Assembly (NCBI RefSeq): GCF_007991175.1
Contig: NZ_BJXV01000001.1
Location: 310,001-374,000 of the forward strand
Reading direction: 5' to 3'
Length of the DNA stretch: 64,000 nt
From: Halovibrio variabilis
Lineage (GTDB): Bacteria > Pseudomonadota > Gammaproteobacteria > Pseudomonadales > Halomonadaceae
Shown here piece by piece: positions 1 to 8,328 of the stretch. How positions within the stretch are numbered: position 1 is the stretch's first letter; each line of letters begins with the position of its first letter. A program made the translations under genes and the position numbers. The notes under the pieces were generated by a model. That model ran no database searches and was not told the origin of the DNA. It saw nothing but the letters and a program-made list of their open reading frames with translations.

Positions 1-658
1 GCGCCACTTTGAGTACCATTTCAGACGTTAGCCGCCCGGTGGTGTAAAAAATATCTGCATTGGCGCTGTTTGCCTGCTGAAGCCACTGGTGCCCCGCCAA
101 GGTGTCTACCGCGTTGTGCCGCCCGACGTCTTCAACAAAATCAAGCACCTCGGTTTGATGGCACAGCGCGCAGCCATGCACCGCGCCGGCGCTGCGGTAG
201 GTTTCGTTGTAGGCATTGAGGTTTTGCAGCAGTTGATAAAGGGTTGACTGGGCTAACGGCGTTTCGGGCAGCGCCGTGAGCGCGGTTTGATCGAGCAACT
301 TACCAAATACCGTGCCCTGGCCGCAGCCGGTAGTGACCGTGCGGGTACTCAAGCGGGCTTCCAGATCTTCGGGCAGGTGGCGGGTAACGATGACCGCGGC
401 TTCTACTTCCCAGTCTACCTGCACGACCTGGAGATCGGCGGCCGCGCGCAGTAACCCTTGATTACGCAAATAGCCAACCACCAGCGCTTCGGGATCGTCC
501 CCTAAGGTCATTAAGGTGACGATCTCGCGTTTGTTTAGGTACACGGTCAATGCGCGCTCAGCGGCAATCGCCTGCTGGCGCGTATCACCATACTCATCGA
601 CAATGCTGATTTCGGTGGTGGCCGGTAAGCGGGCTCGGCTTAGCTGAAGGGCAGCCAT
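1..658 (-). CDS. fdhD: FdhD, sulfurtransferase for formate dehydrogenase (3' end cut by window edge)
   Basis: I translated this by hand from the ATG at 658 on the minus strand; the frame stays open to position 2, giving about 219 codons, and the C-terminus lies outside the window. Family members pass sulfur from IscS to the molybdenum cofactor of formate dehydrogenase, which is required for activity. Visible FdhD signatures are TVTTGCGQGTVFG (about residues 107-119), a GAVHGCALC segment and EDVGRHNAVDTLAG. The E. coli enzyme has a CxxC pair at the first site; here only Cys112 is present and the second position is Gly115. It diverges from the formate dehydrogenase cluster it serves, sharing the 659-796 promoter region. 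Confidence 0.93.
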   Translation of the reverse strand, partial: MAALQLSRARLPATTEISIVDEYGDTRQQAIAAERALTVYLNKREIVTLMTLGDDPEALVVGYLRNQGLLRAAADLQVVQVDWEVEAAVIVTRHLPEDLEARLSTRTVTTGCGQGTVFGKLLDQTALTALPETPLAQSTLYQLLQNLNAYNETYRSAGAVHGCALCHQTEVLDFVEDVGRHNAVDTLAGHQWLQQANSANADIFYTTGRLTSEMVLKVA

Positions 659-796
659 TTGCGATCCTCATAAGACTGAAGTAAACACACAACCACTTAA
701 TATACGCGAGTAAATACCTGAGTAAAAAAGTCGGAGTTGACGATGATGGCGCTGTGAGGGCTTACTTGTCTACCCATTCAAGCAGGGGCTAACGTG

Positions 797-1237
797 ATGA
801 ATGATAATCTACGCGCCATTAGTATTACCTTGGTCGCCGAAACCAAGCAGGTGAACCGTTTTAGCCTGACCCAATGGCGCATTGCGGAACTTGCCCTGGG
901 TGAGCAGGGACCCGTGGTGCTTCAACTGCAGCTTTCGATGACTGAGCGTGCTGCCTATCGTTTCAATCTAACCGCCACGACGCCGCGGTTATTTGTGCGC
1001 GCGGGCTTTAGCAGCCAGACGCCAAAGCCGGATGCCATCACCGCTAGCCAGGATGTCGCGGCGGGCTGGATGGATGGCGAACAGCAGGTACTCGAAGCAC
1101 CGATGCCCATGGCCCTTCAGGTCTGGATTGAGAGTTACCTGGCGCGCCACGGCGAAGCGCCGATGGAAATGCGCAAAAAGAAACGCAAAGGGGCCGGGCG
1201 CGCTAAAGACACGCCCACCAAGGAGCAGCCGCAATGA
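797..1237 (+). CDS. DUF3305 domain protein of the formate dehydrogenase cluster
   Basis: Small soluble protein of about 146 residues with no membrane segment and a very basic tail (residues about 125-137, MRKKKRKGAGRAK). Its start region (AISITLVAETKQVNRFSLTQWRIAEL) fits DUF3305, a family repeatedly found next to DUF3306 and formate dehydrogenase genes. Its biochemical function is not known to me. I start it at the ATG at 797, three bases after an in-frame GTG, because the AGGGG at 783-787 is then better spaced. It overlaps the next gene by four bases (ATGA at 1234), implying translational coupling. A role in assembly or maturation of formate dehydrogenase is an inference from context only. 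Confidence 0.8.
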   Translation: MNDNLRAISITLVAETKQVNRFSLTQWRIAELALGEQGPVVLQLQLSMTERAAYRFNLTATTPRLFVRAGFSSQTPKPDAITASQDVAAGWMDGEQQVLEAPMPMALQVWIESYLARHGEAPMEMRKKKRKGAGRAKDTPTKEQPQ

Positions 1238-1848
1238 GTCGCTTAGAGCGCTGGTCACGTCGTAAACGCAATGTTCAGAGTGAAGAAGAGACGCCGCCAA
1301 CCGCTGTGGCTAACGCAGCCGTTGAGGAAACGTCAGCGGCGCCGTCGGCGCTGCAAAACGAAGCCGAGCAGCCCGGCCAGCCGGAAGGCGCAGCAGGTGC
1401 CACGGACGCCGCACCGGTCCAGGCGCCCGAGCCGGGCAGCCTTGACCACACCTTGCCGGACCCCGATCACCTCGCGGCGGGCAGCGACTTCAGTGCCTTT
1501 ATGGCGCCAGGTGTCAGTGGCGCACTGCGGCGGCGTGCTTTAAAACGGCTATGGGCCACCGGCAACTACAACGTGCGCGATGGTTTGGATGACTATGATG
1601 CCGACTATCACCAGCAGCTAAAGCCTATGGCGTCGGAACTCGCCAGCAAGCTGCGCCGCTGGACTCACAAAGTGGAAGAGGCGGTGGATAAGCAGCTGGA
1701 TGACACTCAGGACAATCCTCAGCCTGAGATAGCGTCCCAGCAAGAAGCACCGTCAAGCGAACAGATAAACGAACCAGCGTCATCATTAACACAAGAAACC
1801 ACCGGGTCTGAGACAACCGCCGATAACGCAGACCACAAGCGCGGATAG
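1234..1848 (+). CDS. DUF3306 domain protein of the formate dehydrogenase cluster
   Basis: A 204-residue hydrophilic protein. Residues 1-70 and 145-204 are low-complexity, rich in Ala, Glu, Gln and Pro. The conserved core (about 75-150) begins with LPDPDHLAAGSDFSAFMAPGVSG and continues with RRRALKRLWATGNYNVRDGLDDYDADY, which I recognise as the DUF3306 pattern. It has no signal peptide or transmembrane helix. It is coupled to the DUF3305 gene by a four-base overlap. DUF3305 and DUF3306 travel together with this type of formate dehydrogenase, but their activity is unassigned. The disordered, acidic tails suggest a protein-protein contact role, which is inference. Confidence 0.82.
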   Translation: MSRLERWSRRKRNVQSEEETPPTAVANAAVEETSAAPSALQNEAEQPGQPEGAAGATDAAPVQAPEPGSLDHTLPDPDHLAAGSDFSAFMAPGVSGALRRRALKRLWATGNYNVRDGLDDYDADYHQQLKPMASELASKLRRWTHKVEEAVDKQLDDTQDNPQPEIASQQEAPSSEQINEPASSLTQETTGSETTADNADHKRG

Positions 1849-2056
1849 ACGACCAGTCTGATTTTATAAGCCTCTAAGACGAAAATATGAAGCCGCTATT
1901 AATGCTTTTAAAAACAAAGTGTTGTGATGAAAGTGGTGGCTAGCGTTGGTAGCGCAATTGGCAAAAAAAACGCCCACGCCGTAGTCTGAATGTAGTACCA
2001 ATGAAACGTTATGCCCTATAGTAGTTAGACAGCCGTTATAAAATATAACTCAAAAA

Positions 2057-2062
2057 TATAAT
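2057..2062 (+). promoter_or_regulatory. TATAAT box in the AT-rich leader of the ferredoxin-like gene
   Basis: The gap 1849-2091 is strikingly AT-rich for this genome and contains a perfect TATAAT 30 bases before the start at 2092. I see no convincing -35 hexamer at the right distance, so this is a weak promoter call. It would give the 4Fe-4S, chaperone and fdhABC genes their own transcript, separate from the DUF3305-DUF3306 pair. Confidence 0.3.
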
Positions 2063-2091
2063 AAGAATTATTCACCTGACCGTGAGAGCGC

Positions 2092-3819
2092 ATGAACCAA
2101 CGAATCCAACTGGCGTCGCTAGACGACCAGCGCAATGCCGACGCTCGGGAGGCGGTACGCCAGCGTATCTCCTGGCCGGCTAACTTAACGCCCGCCAATG
2201 TGACCTATCACAGCCGCGGTCATGCGCTGTTGATAGGCACTCAGGCCGATATTCACCCCGCCGCGCGTGCCTTGCAGGGGCGTGGCTTGGCGTCGCTCAC
2301 GCTGCTGGTGATTGATCCTGACGCTAACAGCCTGGATAGTGACCCTGTTGATCCACACGGCGCGAATGAGCCGTTAATTATCCAAACGCTGAGCCGCGAA
2401 CAGCTCGGCCAGCTGCGTATTAACGGCTATCTGGGCGCGTTTAGCGTCCAGCTTGACGACGGCGAGGCTCCGCTGGAGCTGGCCCGCGCGTTGATTGAGC
2501 GTGACGGATTTGACCTCATCCTTGATCTTGCCGCGACTACCCACACCCAGCGCTGGGAATTGCCGCCTCCCGGCTATGTCGTCATGCAGTGGCAGAACGT
2601 TGAGCAACGCAGCGACACCCTCGACGATTTTGTGGGGCTAGTGGGCGAATTTGATAAGCCGCGTTACTTTCAAGTTAATAGCGACATATGCGCCCACTCC
2701 ACTAGTGGCAACATCGGCTGCACCCGCTGTTTGGACGTTTGCCCCGCGGATGCCATCTCCAGCATTCAAGGGCGCATAGAATCCCATATAGAGATTGACC
2801 CCTTCCTGTGCCAAGGCGTGGGCAGCTGCACCAGCGCCTGCCCAACGGGCGCTATCGAATTTCGGCTACCCGAAACGCGCCGCCAGCAGGATACGCTCTC
2901 TGCTTGGCTGGGTGCCTACCGCGAAGCCGGTGGTCAGGTGCCGGTGCTGCGCTTTATTACTCACGATTCGCAAGACGCCGAGCGCGCTACCGGTAGGGTG
3001 CCTGCAGGGCATGTCATCGATGTGCCGTTAGAGGAGCTAGGGGCGGCGGGGCACGATCAGTGGCTCACCGCACTCGCCGCCGGTGCCGCCGAAGTGCGTA
3101 TCCAGCTACATCCCGATATGCCTGCCCGCTTAAGCGCTTTTTTGACCGATCAAGTTGCTCAGGCGCAAACCCTGCTGGATGCCCTAGGCCTTGATCGCGC
3201 GCGGGTAACGCTGATTGATGTTGCCGACACGGCTGCCCGCGACGCGCTACCGGCGCTAACCCCGTTGACGGATGCCCCGCTTAACCTGCCGGAGCCAGAA
3301 AAACGCGCGCGCTTGAATCGCGTATTGGCGCGGCTGGCAGAGCTGGGCGTGCCTAGCGGTGAACGGGTTGCGATGCCTGCAGGCGCCGCCTACGGCGCGA
3401 TTGAGGTGGATCGCGATGCCTGCACGCTATGCCACGCCTGTGTCAGCAACTGTCCGACACCGGCGTTGAAATCAGGCAGCGACCAGCCAGCGTTGAGCTT
3501 TTTGGAAGCGGACTGTGTGCAGTGCGGCCTGTGTGAGCAAGCTTGCCCTGAAAATGCGATTACCCTGGTGCCCGGCTTTCTGGCCGAGGGCGCTCGGGAA
3601 ACGCGCCATATCTGTCACGAAGAGGCGGCTTTTGAGTGCGTCAACTGCGGTAAGCCGTTTGCCACCGTCAGCACAGTAGCGACTATCAAAGAAAAGCTGG
3701 CCAACCACCCCTACTTTGCCGGTGAAGCGATGATCCGCCTGGAAATGTGTGAAGACTGCCGGGTGAAAGACGTTTGGAAAACCATGATTCGCGACCCCGA
3801 CGCGCAACTAAAGGTATAA
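2092..3819 (+). CDS. 4Fe-4S binding protein with four ferredoxin-type clusters, formate dehydrogenase-associated
   Basis: A 575-residue soluble protein. Two cluster motifs lie in the first half (CTRCLDVCPADAI and CQGVGSCTSACPTGAI, about residues 211-256) and two in the second half (CTLCHACVSNCPTPAL and CVQCGLCEQACPENAI, about 444-496). Two further CxxC pairs follow (CVNCGK near 523 and CEDCR near 558), possibly metal-binding. There is no Tat or Sec signal, so it should be cytoplasmic, unlike FdhB. Proteins of this type sit beside TorD-like chaperones in many formate dehydrogenase clusters. Electron transfer during enzyme assembly or to a cytoplasmic partner is plausible but unproven. It ends four bases before the chaperone gene. 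Confidence 0.88.
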   Translation: MNQRIQLASLDDQRNADAREAVRQRISWPANLTPANVTYHSRGHALLIGTQADIHPAARALQGRGLASLTLLVIDPDANSLDSDPVDPHGANEPLIIQTLSREQLGQLRINGYLGAFSVQLDDGEAPLELARALIERDGFDLILDLAATTHTQRWELPPPGYVVMQWQNVEQRSDTLDDFVGLVGEFDKPRYFQVNSDICAHSTSGNIGCTRCLDVCPADAISSIQGRIESHIEIDPFLCQGVGSCTSACPTGAIEFRLPETRRQQDTLSAWLGAYREAGGQVPVLRFITHDSQDAERATGRVPAGHVIDVPLEELGAAGHDQWLTALAAGAAEVRIQLHPDMPARLSAFLTDQVAQAQTLLDALGLDRARVTLIDVADTAARDALPALTPLTDAPLNLPEPEKRARLNRVLARLAELGVPSGERVAMPAGAAYGAIEVDRDACTLCHACVSNCPTPALKSGSDQPALSFLEADCVQCGLCEQACPENAITLVPGFLAEGARETRHICHEEAAFECVNCGKPFATVSTVATIKEKLANHPYFAGEAMIRLEMCEDCRVKDVWKTMIRDPDAQLKV

Positions 3820-3823
3820 GCCG

Positions 3824-4438
3824 ATGACGGATGCCCTGCCCACGCTAAACGAAGCGGATGCGCTACGCGCCGATATCTACCGGCTGTTTGCGACGCTGTT
3901 GCGCCAAGCGCCGGACGCCGAGCTGCTTAACTGGCTGGCTGACCTGTCCATTGAGCAGGACGGCAGCCGCCTGGCGGAATGCTGGCAATCGCTGGCAGGC
4001 GCCGCTCAAAGCGGTAATGCAGAACAACTGCAGCGGGCTCACTTTCGCCATTTAGTCGGCGTTATTCAGGGCGATGTGGTGCCGTATGCCTCCTGGTACC
4101 GCAACGGCGAATTGATGGAAGCCGCGCTGGTGGCGCTGCGCCGTGACCTGAAAGTGCTCGGTTTCGAACGCAGCGAGCACACCCGGGACCCTGAAGATCA
4201 CCTTGCCGCGCTGTGCGAAGTCATGGTGATGATGATTGAGTCGGCGAGTTTTGAGCAGGCTTACTTCTTTAGCCAACATTTAGCGCCCTGGGCGGCCAGC
4301 TGTTTTGCCGACCTGGGGCAGGTAGACACCGCTTTCTATGCAGCGCTGGGGCAGTTGGGTAGCGCTTTTATGGAGAGTGAGCAGGCCCGCTTGAGTATTG
4401 ATGCGAGCCATAAACCGGTACGTATCGTAGAGCATTAA
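3824..4438 (+). CDS. TorD/DmsD-family chaperone for the Tat-exported formate dehydrogenase
   Basis: A 204-residue, mostly helical cytoplasmic protein. It has the TorD-type motifs VVPYASWY (about residues 86-93) and TRDPEDHLAALCEVM (about 122-136). The family binds Tat signal peptides and keeps molybdoenzymes unfolded until the cofactor is inserted. The obvious client is FdhA, 335 bases downstream, which carries a twin-arginine signal. The small Tat protein encoded in between is a second possible client. The start is the ATG at 3824, just after the stop of the preceding gene, consistent with one transcript. Confidence 0.88.
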   Translation: MTDALPTLNEADALRADIYRLFATLLRQAPDAELLNWLADLSIEQDGSRLAECWQSLAGAAQSGNAEQLQRAHFRHLVGVIQGDVVPYASWYRNGELMEAALVALRRDLKVLGFERSEHTRDPEDHLAALCEVMVMMIESASFEQAYFFSQHLAPWAASCFADLGQVDTAFYAALGQLGSAFMESEQARLSIDASHKPVRIVEH

Positions 4439-4520
4439 CCGGATAAAAAAAGCCGAAGCTTTGAACAACAAAGCCGGTATAAAAAGACCCTGCATAAAAA
4501 GCATGCTAGAGGAGAAAACC

Positions 4521-4748
4521 ATGCAACCGTCTCAACAGCTGTCATCAAATTCAGCAGCACACAATCCTGAGCGCCGCCGGTTTATGAAAACCGTTGGGTT
4601 GGGAACCGCCGCCGCTGGCGCCGCGGCGGCCGTCGGTCATGTCACTCTGGCCCAGGCTGACACTGCCCCGGTGAAAAACGAAAAAACCACGGTTAACTAC
4701 CGTGAGACTGATCACGTCCGTGCTTATTACGCCTCGCTGCGTGACTGA
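4521..4748 (+). CDS. Small formate dehydrogenase-region Tat-signal protein
   Basis: A 75-residue protein. I start it at the ATG at 4521, preceded by AGAGGAGAAAACC, rather than at an upstream in-frame start without a ribosome site. It carries a clear twin-arginine signal (PERRRFMKTVGLGTAAAGAAAAVG, broken here as ERRRFMK followed by a hydrophobic Ala/Gly stretch) and an ALAQA-like cleavage region. The mature part is only about 40 residues and ends in YRETDHVRAYYASLRD. Such small Tat proteins are conserved directly upstream of this kind of fdhA. They may be a membrane-anchored or piggy-back partner in export or electron transfer, but no function is established to my knowledge. Confidence 0.85.
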   Translation: MQPSQQLSSNSAAHNPERRRFMKTVGLGTAAAGAAAAVGHVTLAQADTAPVKNEKTTVNYRETDHVRAYYASLRD

Positions 4749-4772
4749 CGGCGGAATGCCAGGAGATTTGCC

Positions 4773-7625
4773 ATGCGTTTAACTCGCAAAACAGACACCC
4801 CTAAGGCCGCCGGGCTGGGTATTTCCCGCCGCCAGTTTCTCAAGCGCAGCGGTGCAGCCACCGGCGGTGTGGCCGCCGTTGGCTTCATGGGCGCGCCGAT
4901 GATGCGCCGCGCCGAGTCGGCTGATAAAACCCCCGTGCTTGATTCGCCGGTAGAGACCAAACGCACTATCTGTTCGCACTGTTCTGTAGGTTGTGGCGTT
5001 TATGCCGAAGTTCAAGAGGGCATTTGGACTAAGCAAGAACCGGCTTTCGATCACCCTATTAACCGTGGTGCGCACTGCGCCAAAGGCGCTTCGCTGCGCC
5101 AGCACGGCCACTCCACGCGTCGCCTTAAGTACCCGATGAAGCTTGTGGCGGGCGAATGGGAGCGCATGAGCTGGGATGACGCCATTAATGAAATTGGCGA
5201 CAAGCTGCTTGAGCTGCGCGAAGAGCACGGCCCGGACAGTGTTTACTGGCTAGGGTCGGCGAAGTTCAACAACGAGCAGGCGTATTTAATGCGCAAGCTG
5301 GCGTCGCTATGGGGCACCAATAATACCGACCACCAGGCGCGTATCTGCCACTCGACTACCGTGGCGGGCGTGGCAAATACCTGGGGTTATGGGGCGATGA
5401 CCAACTCGCTCAACGACATGCACAACAGCAAGTCGATGCTGTTTATTGGCTCTAACCCCAGTGAAGCGCACCCGGTGGCGATGCAGCATTTCTTGATCGC
5501 CAAAGAGCGCAACAATTGCGACATTATCGTGGTTGACCCGCGTTTTACCCGCACCGCTGCTAAGGCCAACAAATACGTACGCCTGCGCCCCGGTTCAGAC
5601 GTCGCTTATATTTGGGGCCTGCTGTGGCACATCTTCGAGAACGGCTGGGAAGATAGCGAGTATATCAACCAGCGTGTTTACGGCATGGATGACGTGCGTG
5701 CAGAAGTGGCTAACTTCCCGCCCAGCGTTGTAGAAGAAGTGACCGGTGTTCCTGAAGCCGAAATGTTTGATGTCGCCAAGCGCCTCTCCGATAATCGCCC
5801 AGGCTGTGTAGTCTGGTGCATGGGTGGCACTCAGCACACTACCGGCAACAACAACACCCGCGCTTACTGCATCCTCGAACTGGCGCTGGGTAACATTGGC
5901 AAGTCCGGCGGCGGCGCCAATATCCTGCGCGGTCACGATAACGTGCAGGGGGCGACTGACCTGGGCTTGGGTTCTGACTCATTGCCGGGTTACTACGGCT
6001 TGGCGGAAGGCGCCTGGCAGCACTGGGCGCAAGTATGGGATCTCGACTACGAGTGGATGAAAGGCCGCTTTGACGATACCGAATACGCCGATGGAAAACC
6101 GATGTACAGCGCTGGCATCACGGTGTCGCGTTGGGTCGATGGCGTGCTCGAAGAGGACGAGAACATCTCTCAGCGTAGCGCGCTAAAAGCTATGTTTTAC
6201 TGGGGGCATGCGGTTAACTCGCAAACTCGCGGCGTCGAAATGCAGCAAGCGATGCGCAAGCTTGAGATGATGGTCATCGTTGACCCCTATCCCACCGTTG
6301 CCGCCGTCATGCACGACCGTAGCGACGGCGTTTACTTGCTACCGGCGGCCACCCAGTTTGAAACCACCGGCAGTGTCACGGCGACTAACCGCTCGATTCA
6401 GTGGCGTGACCGGGTCATTGAACCGCTGTTTGAATCCAAGCCCGACCACGAAATCATGTACCTGTTTGCCCGCAAGCTGGGCTTTGGTAATGAGTTGGTG
6501 AAGAACTATCAGATGAACGGTGACGAACCGCTGATCGACGATATTCTGCGCGAAATCAACCGCGGTATGTGGACGGTAGGCTACACCGGGCAAAGCCCTG
6601 AGCGCCTCAAAGAGCACCAGAAAAACTGGCACACCTTTAGCTTTGAACACTTACGCGCAGAGGGTGGCCCCGCCGATGGTGATTACTACGGCCTGCCATG
6701 GCCCTGCTGGGGCACGCCTGAGTTTAAGCACCCCGGCTCGCCTAATCTTTACGATACCAGCATTCCGGTGATGGAAGGCGGGATGGGCTTCCGTGCCCGC
6801 TTTGGTATCGAGCGTGACGGCGTCAACCTGCTGGCGGAAGGTTCAGCGCCAGTGGGTGGCGATATCGACGACGGCTATCCGGAGTTCAACGACCAGCTGC
6901 TTAAAGATTTAGGCTGGTGGGACGAACTTACCGCAGCAGAGAAGCAGGCGGCGGAAGGCAAAAACTGGAAAACCGATCTCTCCGGCGGTATCCAGCGGGT
7001 CACCATCGAGCATGGCTGTGCTCCCTACGGCAACGCCAAAGCGCGCGCCGTAGTGTGGACCTTCCCCGACCAGGTGCCGAAGCACCGCGAACCGCTCTAC
7101 ACCACGCGCCGTGACTTAGTCGAACGTTTCCCCACCTGGGACGATTTCGAATCCATCATGCGCCTGCCGACGATGTACAAAACCATTCAGGATCGCGACA
7201 ACAGCGGCGAATACCCGATGATTCTCACCTCGGGACGCTTGGTTGAGTACGAGGGCGGCGGTGAAGAGACGCGTTCCATGTCGTGGCTGGCCGAGCTGCA
7301 GCAGGAAATGTTTGTCGAGATCAACCCGGCGGATGCCAACGACCTTAGCATCAAAGATGGCGATCAGGTTTGGGTTGAAGGGGCAGAAGGGGGCCGGGTG
7401 AAAGTCAAAGCCCTGGTCACGCCGCGGGTCGACCGTAACGTCGCGTTTATGCCGTTCCACTTTGGCGGCATGTTCCAAGGCGAAAGTCTGCGTGACCGTT
7501 ACCCGGAAGGCTCCGATCCGTACATCATTGGCGAAGCGGCCAATACCGCGACGACCTACGGCTACGACCCGGTGACACTGATGCAAGAGACCAAGTGCAC
7601 CATTTGCCGCATTGAGCGGGCTTAA
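4773..7625 (+). CDS. fdhA: Formate dehydrogenase catalytic subunit (molybdopterin, Cys-type, periplasmic)
   Basis: A 950-residue subunit that oxidises formate to CO2 at a bis-molybdopterin guanine dinucleotide centre. The Tat signal is SRRQFLKRSG (residues 18-27). A [4Fe-4S] site follows at Cys67, Cys70, Cys74 and Cys102. The active-site ligand is Cys192 in DHQARICHSTTVAG, where E. coli FdnG has selenocysteine, so no UGA recoding is needed. The C-terminal molybdopterin dinucleotide-binding domain lies at about 800-945. AGGAGATTTGCC precedes the start. Length and layout match the FdhA of fdhABC-type membrane-linked formate dehydrogenases. The Tat signal places the active site on the periplasmic side, with electrons passing to FdhB and FdhC. 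Confidence 0.97.
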   Translation: MRLTRKTDTPKAAGLGISRRQFLKRSGAATGGVAAVGFMGAPMMRRAESADKTPVLDSPVETKRTICSHCSVGCGVYAEVQEGIWTKQEPAFDHPINRGAHCAKGASLRQHGHSTRRLKYPMKLVAGEWERMSWDDAINEIGDKLLELREEHGPDSVYWLGSAKFNNEQAYLMRKLASLWGTNNTDHQARICHSTTVAGVANTWGYGAMTNSLNDMHNSKSMLFIGSNPSEAHPVAMQHFLIAKERNNCDIIVVDPRFTRTAAKANKYVRLRPGSDVAYIWGLLWHIFENGWEDSEYINQRVYGMDDVRAEVANFPPSVVEEVTGVPEAEMFDVAKRLSDNRPGCVVWCMGGTQHTTGNNNTRAYCILELALGNIGKSGGGANILRGHDNVQGATDLGLGSDSLPGYYGLAEGAWQHWAQVWDLDYEWMKGRFDDTEYADGKPMYSAGITVSRWVDGVLEEDENISQRSALKAMFYWGHAVNSQTRGVEMQQAMRKLEMMVIVDPYPTVAAVMHDRSDGVYLLPAATQFETTGSVTATNRSIQWRDRVIEPLFESKPDHEIMYLFARKLGFGNELVKNYQMNGDEPLIDDILREINRGMWTVGYTGQSPERLKEHQKNWHTFSFEHLRAEGGPADGDYYGLPWPCWGTPEFKHPGSPNLYDTSIPVMEGGMGFRARFGIERDGVNLLAEGSAPVGGDIDDGYPEFNDQLLKDLGWWDELTAAEKQAAEGKNWKTDLSGGIQRVTIEHGCAPYGNAKARAVVWTFPDQVPKHREPLYTTRRDLVERFPTWDDFESIMRLPTMYKTIQDRDNSGEYPMILTSGRLVEYEGGGEETRSMSWLAELQQEMFVEINPADANDLSIKDGDQVWVEGAEGGRVKVKALVTPRVDRNVAFMPFHFGGMFQGESLRDRYPEGSDPYIIGEAANTATTYGYDPVTLMQETKCTICRIERA

Positions 7626-7702
7626 GCTTAGAAAAAAAGCCCCTACCGACCTGACAGCACGACGGTGCGGGAGCCATCCCGCACCGGTATAAGGAGAACA
7701 CC

Positions 7703-8317
7703 ATGGCTCAAATGAAATTTATGTGTGACGCCGAACGCTGCATTGAATGCAACGGCTGCGTCACCGCGTGTAAAAATGCCAACGACGTCGAGTGGGGCAT
7801 TCAGCGCCGCCGCGTGGTCACGCTCAACGACGGTGAAGCGGACGAAATGTCCATTTCCGTTGCCTGCATGCACTGCGACGACGCCCCGTGCATGGCAGTG
7901 TGCCCAACCGACTGCTTCTACAAAACCGATGATGGCATCGTCCTGCACGACAAAGACCTGTGCATCGGCTGCGGTTACTGCCTCTACGCCTGCCCGTTTG
8001 GCGCCCCGCAGTTTCCCCAGCAGGATGCCTTTGGCGAGCGCGGCAAGATGGACAAATGCACCTTCTGCGCGGGCGGCCCCGCCGAAAGCAAAGAAGAGGA
8101 GTACGAGAAGTACGGCTCCAACCGCATTGCCGAAGGCAAGCTGCCGCTATGCGCGGAAATGTGCTCCACCAAGGCGCTGCTCGCCGGTGATGCCCAAGAC
8201 GTTGCCGACATCTTCCGTCAGCGTGTGGTGCACCGCGGCCACAAAGATGGCGGCTGGTCCAATAACCCTCAGGCCAGTGCCGACAACCTAGCCTATGATG
8301 CTGCCCATAAAGGGTAA
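7703..8317 (+). CDS. fdhB: Formate dehydrogenase iron-sulfur (beta) subunit
   Basis: A 204-residue ferredoxin-like subunit that wires FdhA to the cytochrome b subunit. Cys groups fit four [4Fe-4S] clusters: CIECNGCVTACKNAN (about residues 13-27), CMHCDDAPCMAVCPTDC (about 54-70), CIGCGYCLYACPFG (about 86-99), and later CTFC and CAEMC motifs. It has no signal peptide of its own and no C-terminal membrane anchor, so it presumably crosses the membrane by hitch-hiking on the Tat-exported FdhA. AAGGAGAACACC precedes the ATG. It lies between fdhA and fdhC with short gaps, as expected of one operon. Confidence 0.96.
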   Translation: MAQMKFMCDAERCIECNGCVTACKNANDVEWGIQRRRVVTLNDGEADEMSISVACMHCDDAPCMAVCPTDCFYKTDDGIVLHDKDLCIGCGYCLYACPFGAPQFPQQDAFGERGKMDKCTFCAGGPAESKEEEYEKYGSNRIAEGKLPLCAEMCSTKALLAGDAQDVADIFRQRVVHRGHKDGGWSNNPQASADNLAYDAAHKG

Positions 8318-8328
8318 GGAGGCGTGCC

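Noticed and set aside
4773..7625. A selenocysteine codon in the formate dehydrogenase catalytic subunit
   Set aside because: The active-site position is an ordinary Cys codon in RICHSTTV and there is no in-frame UGA.
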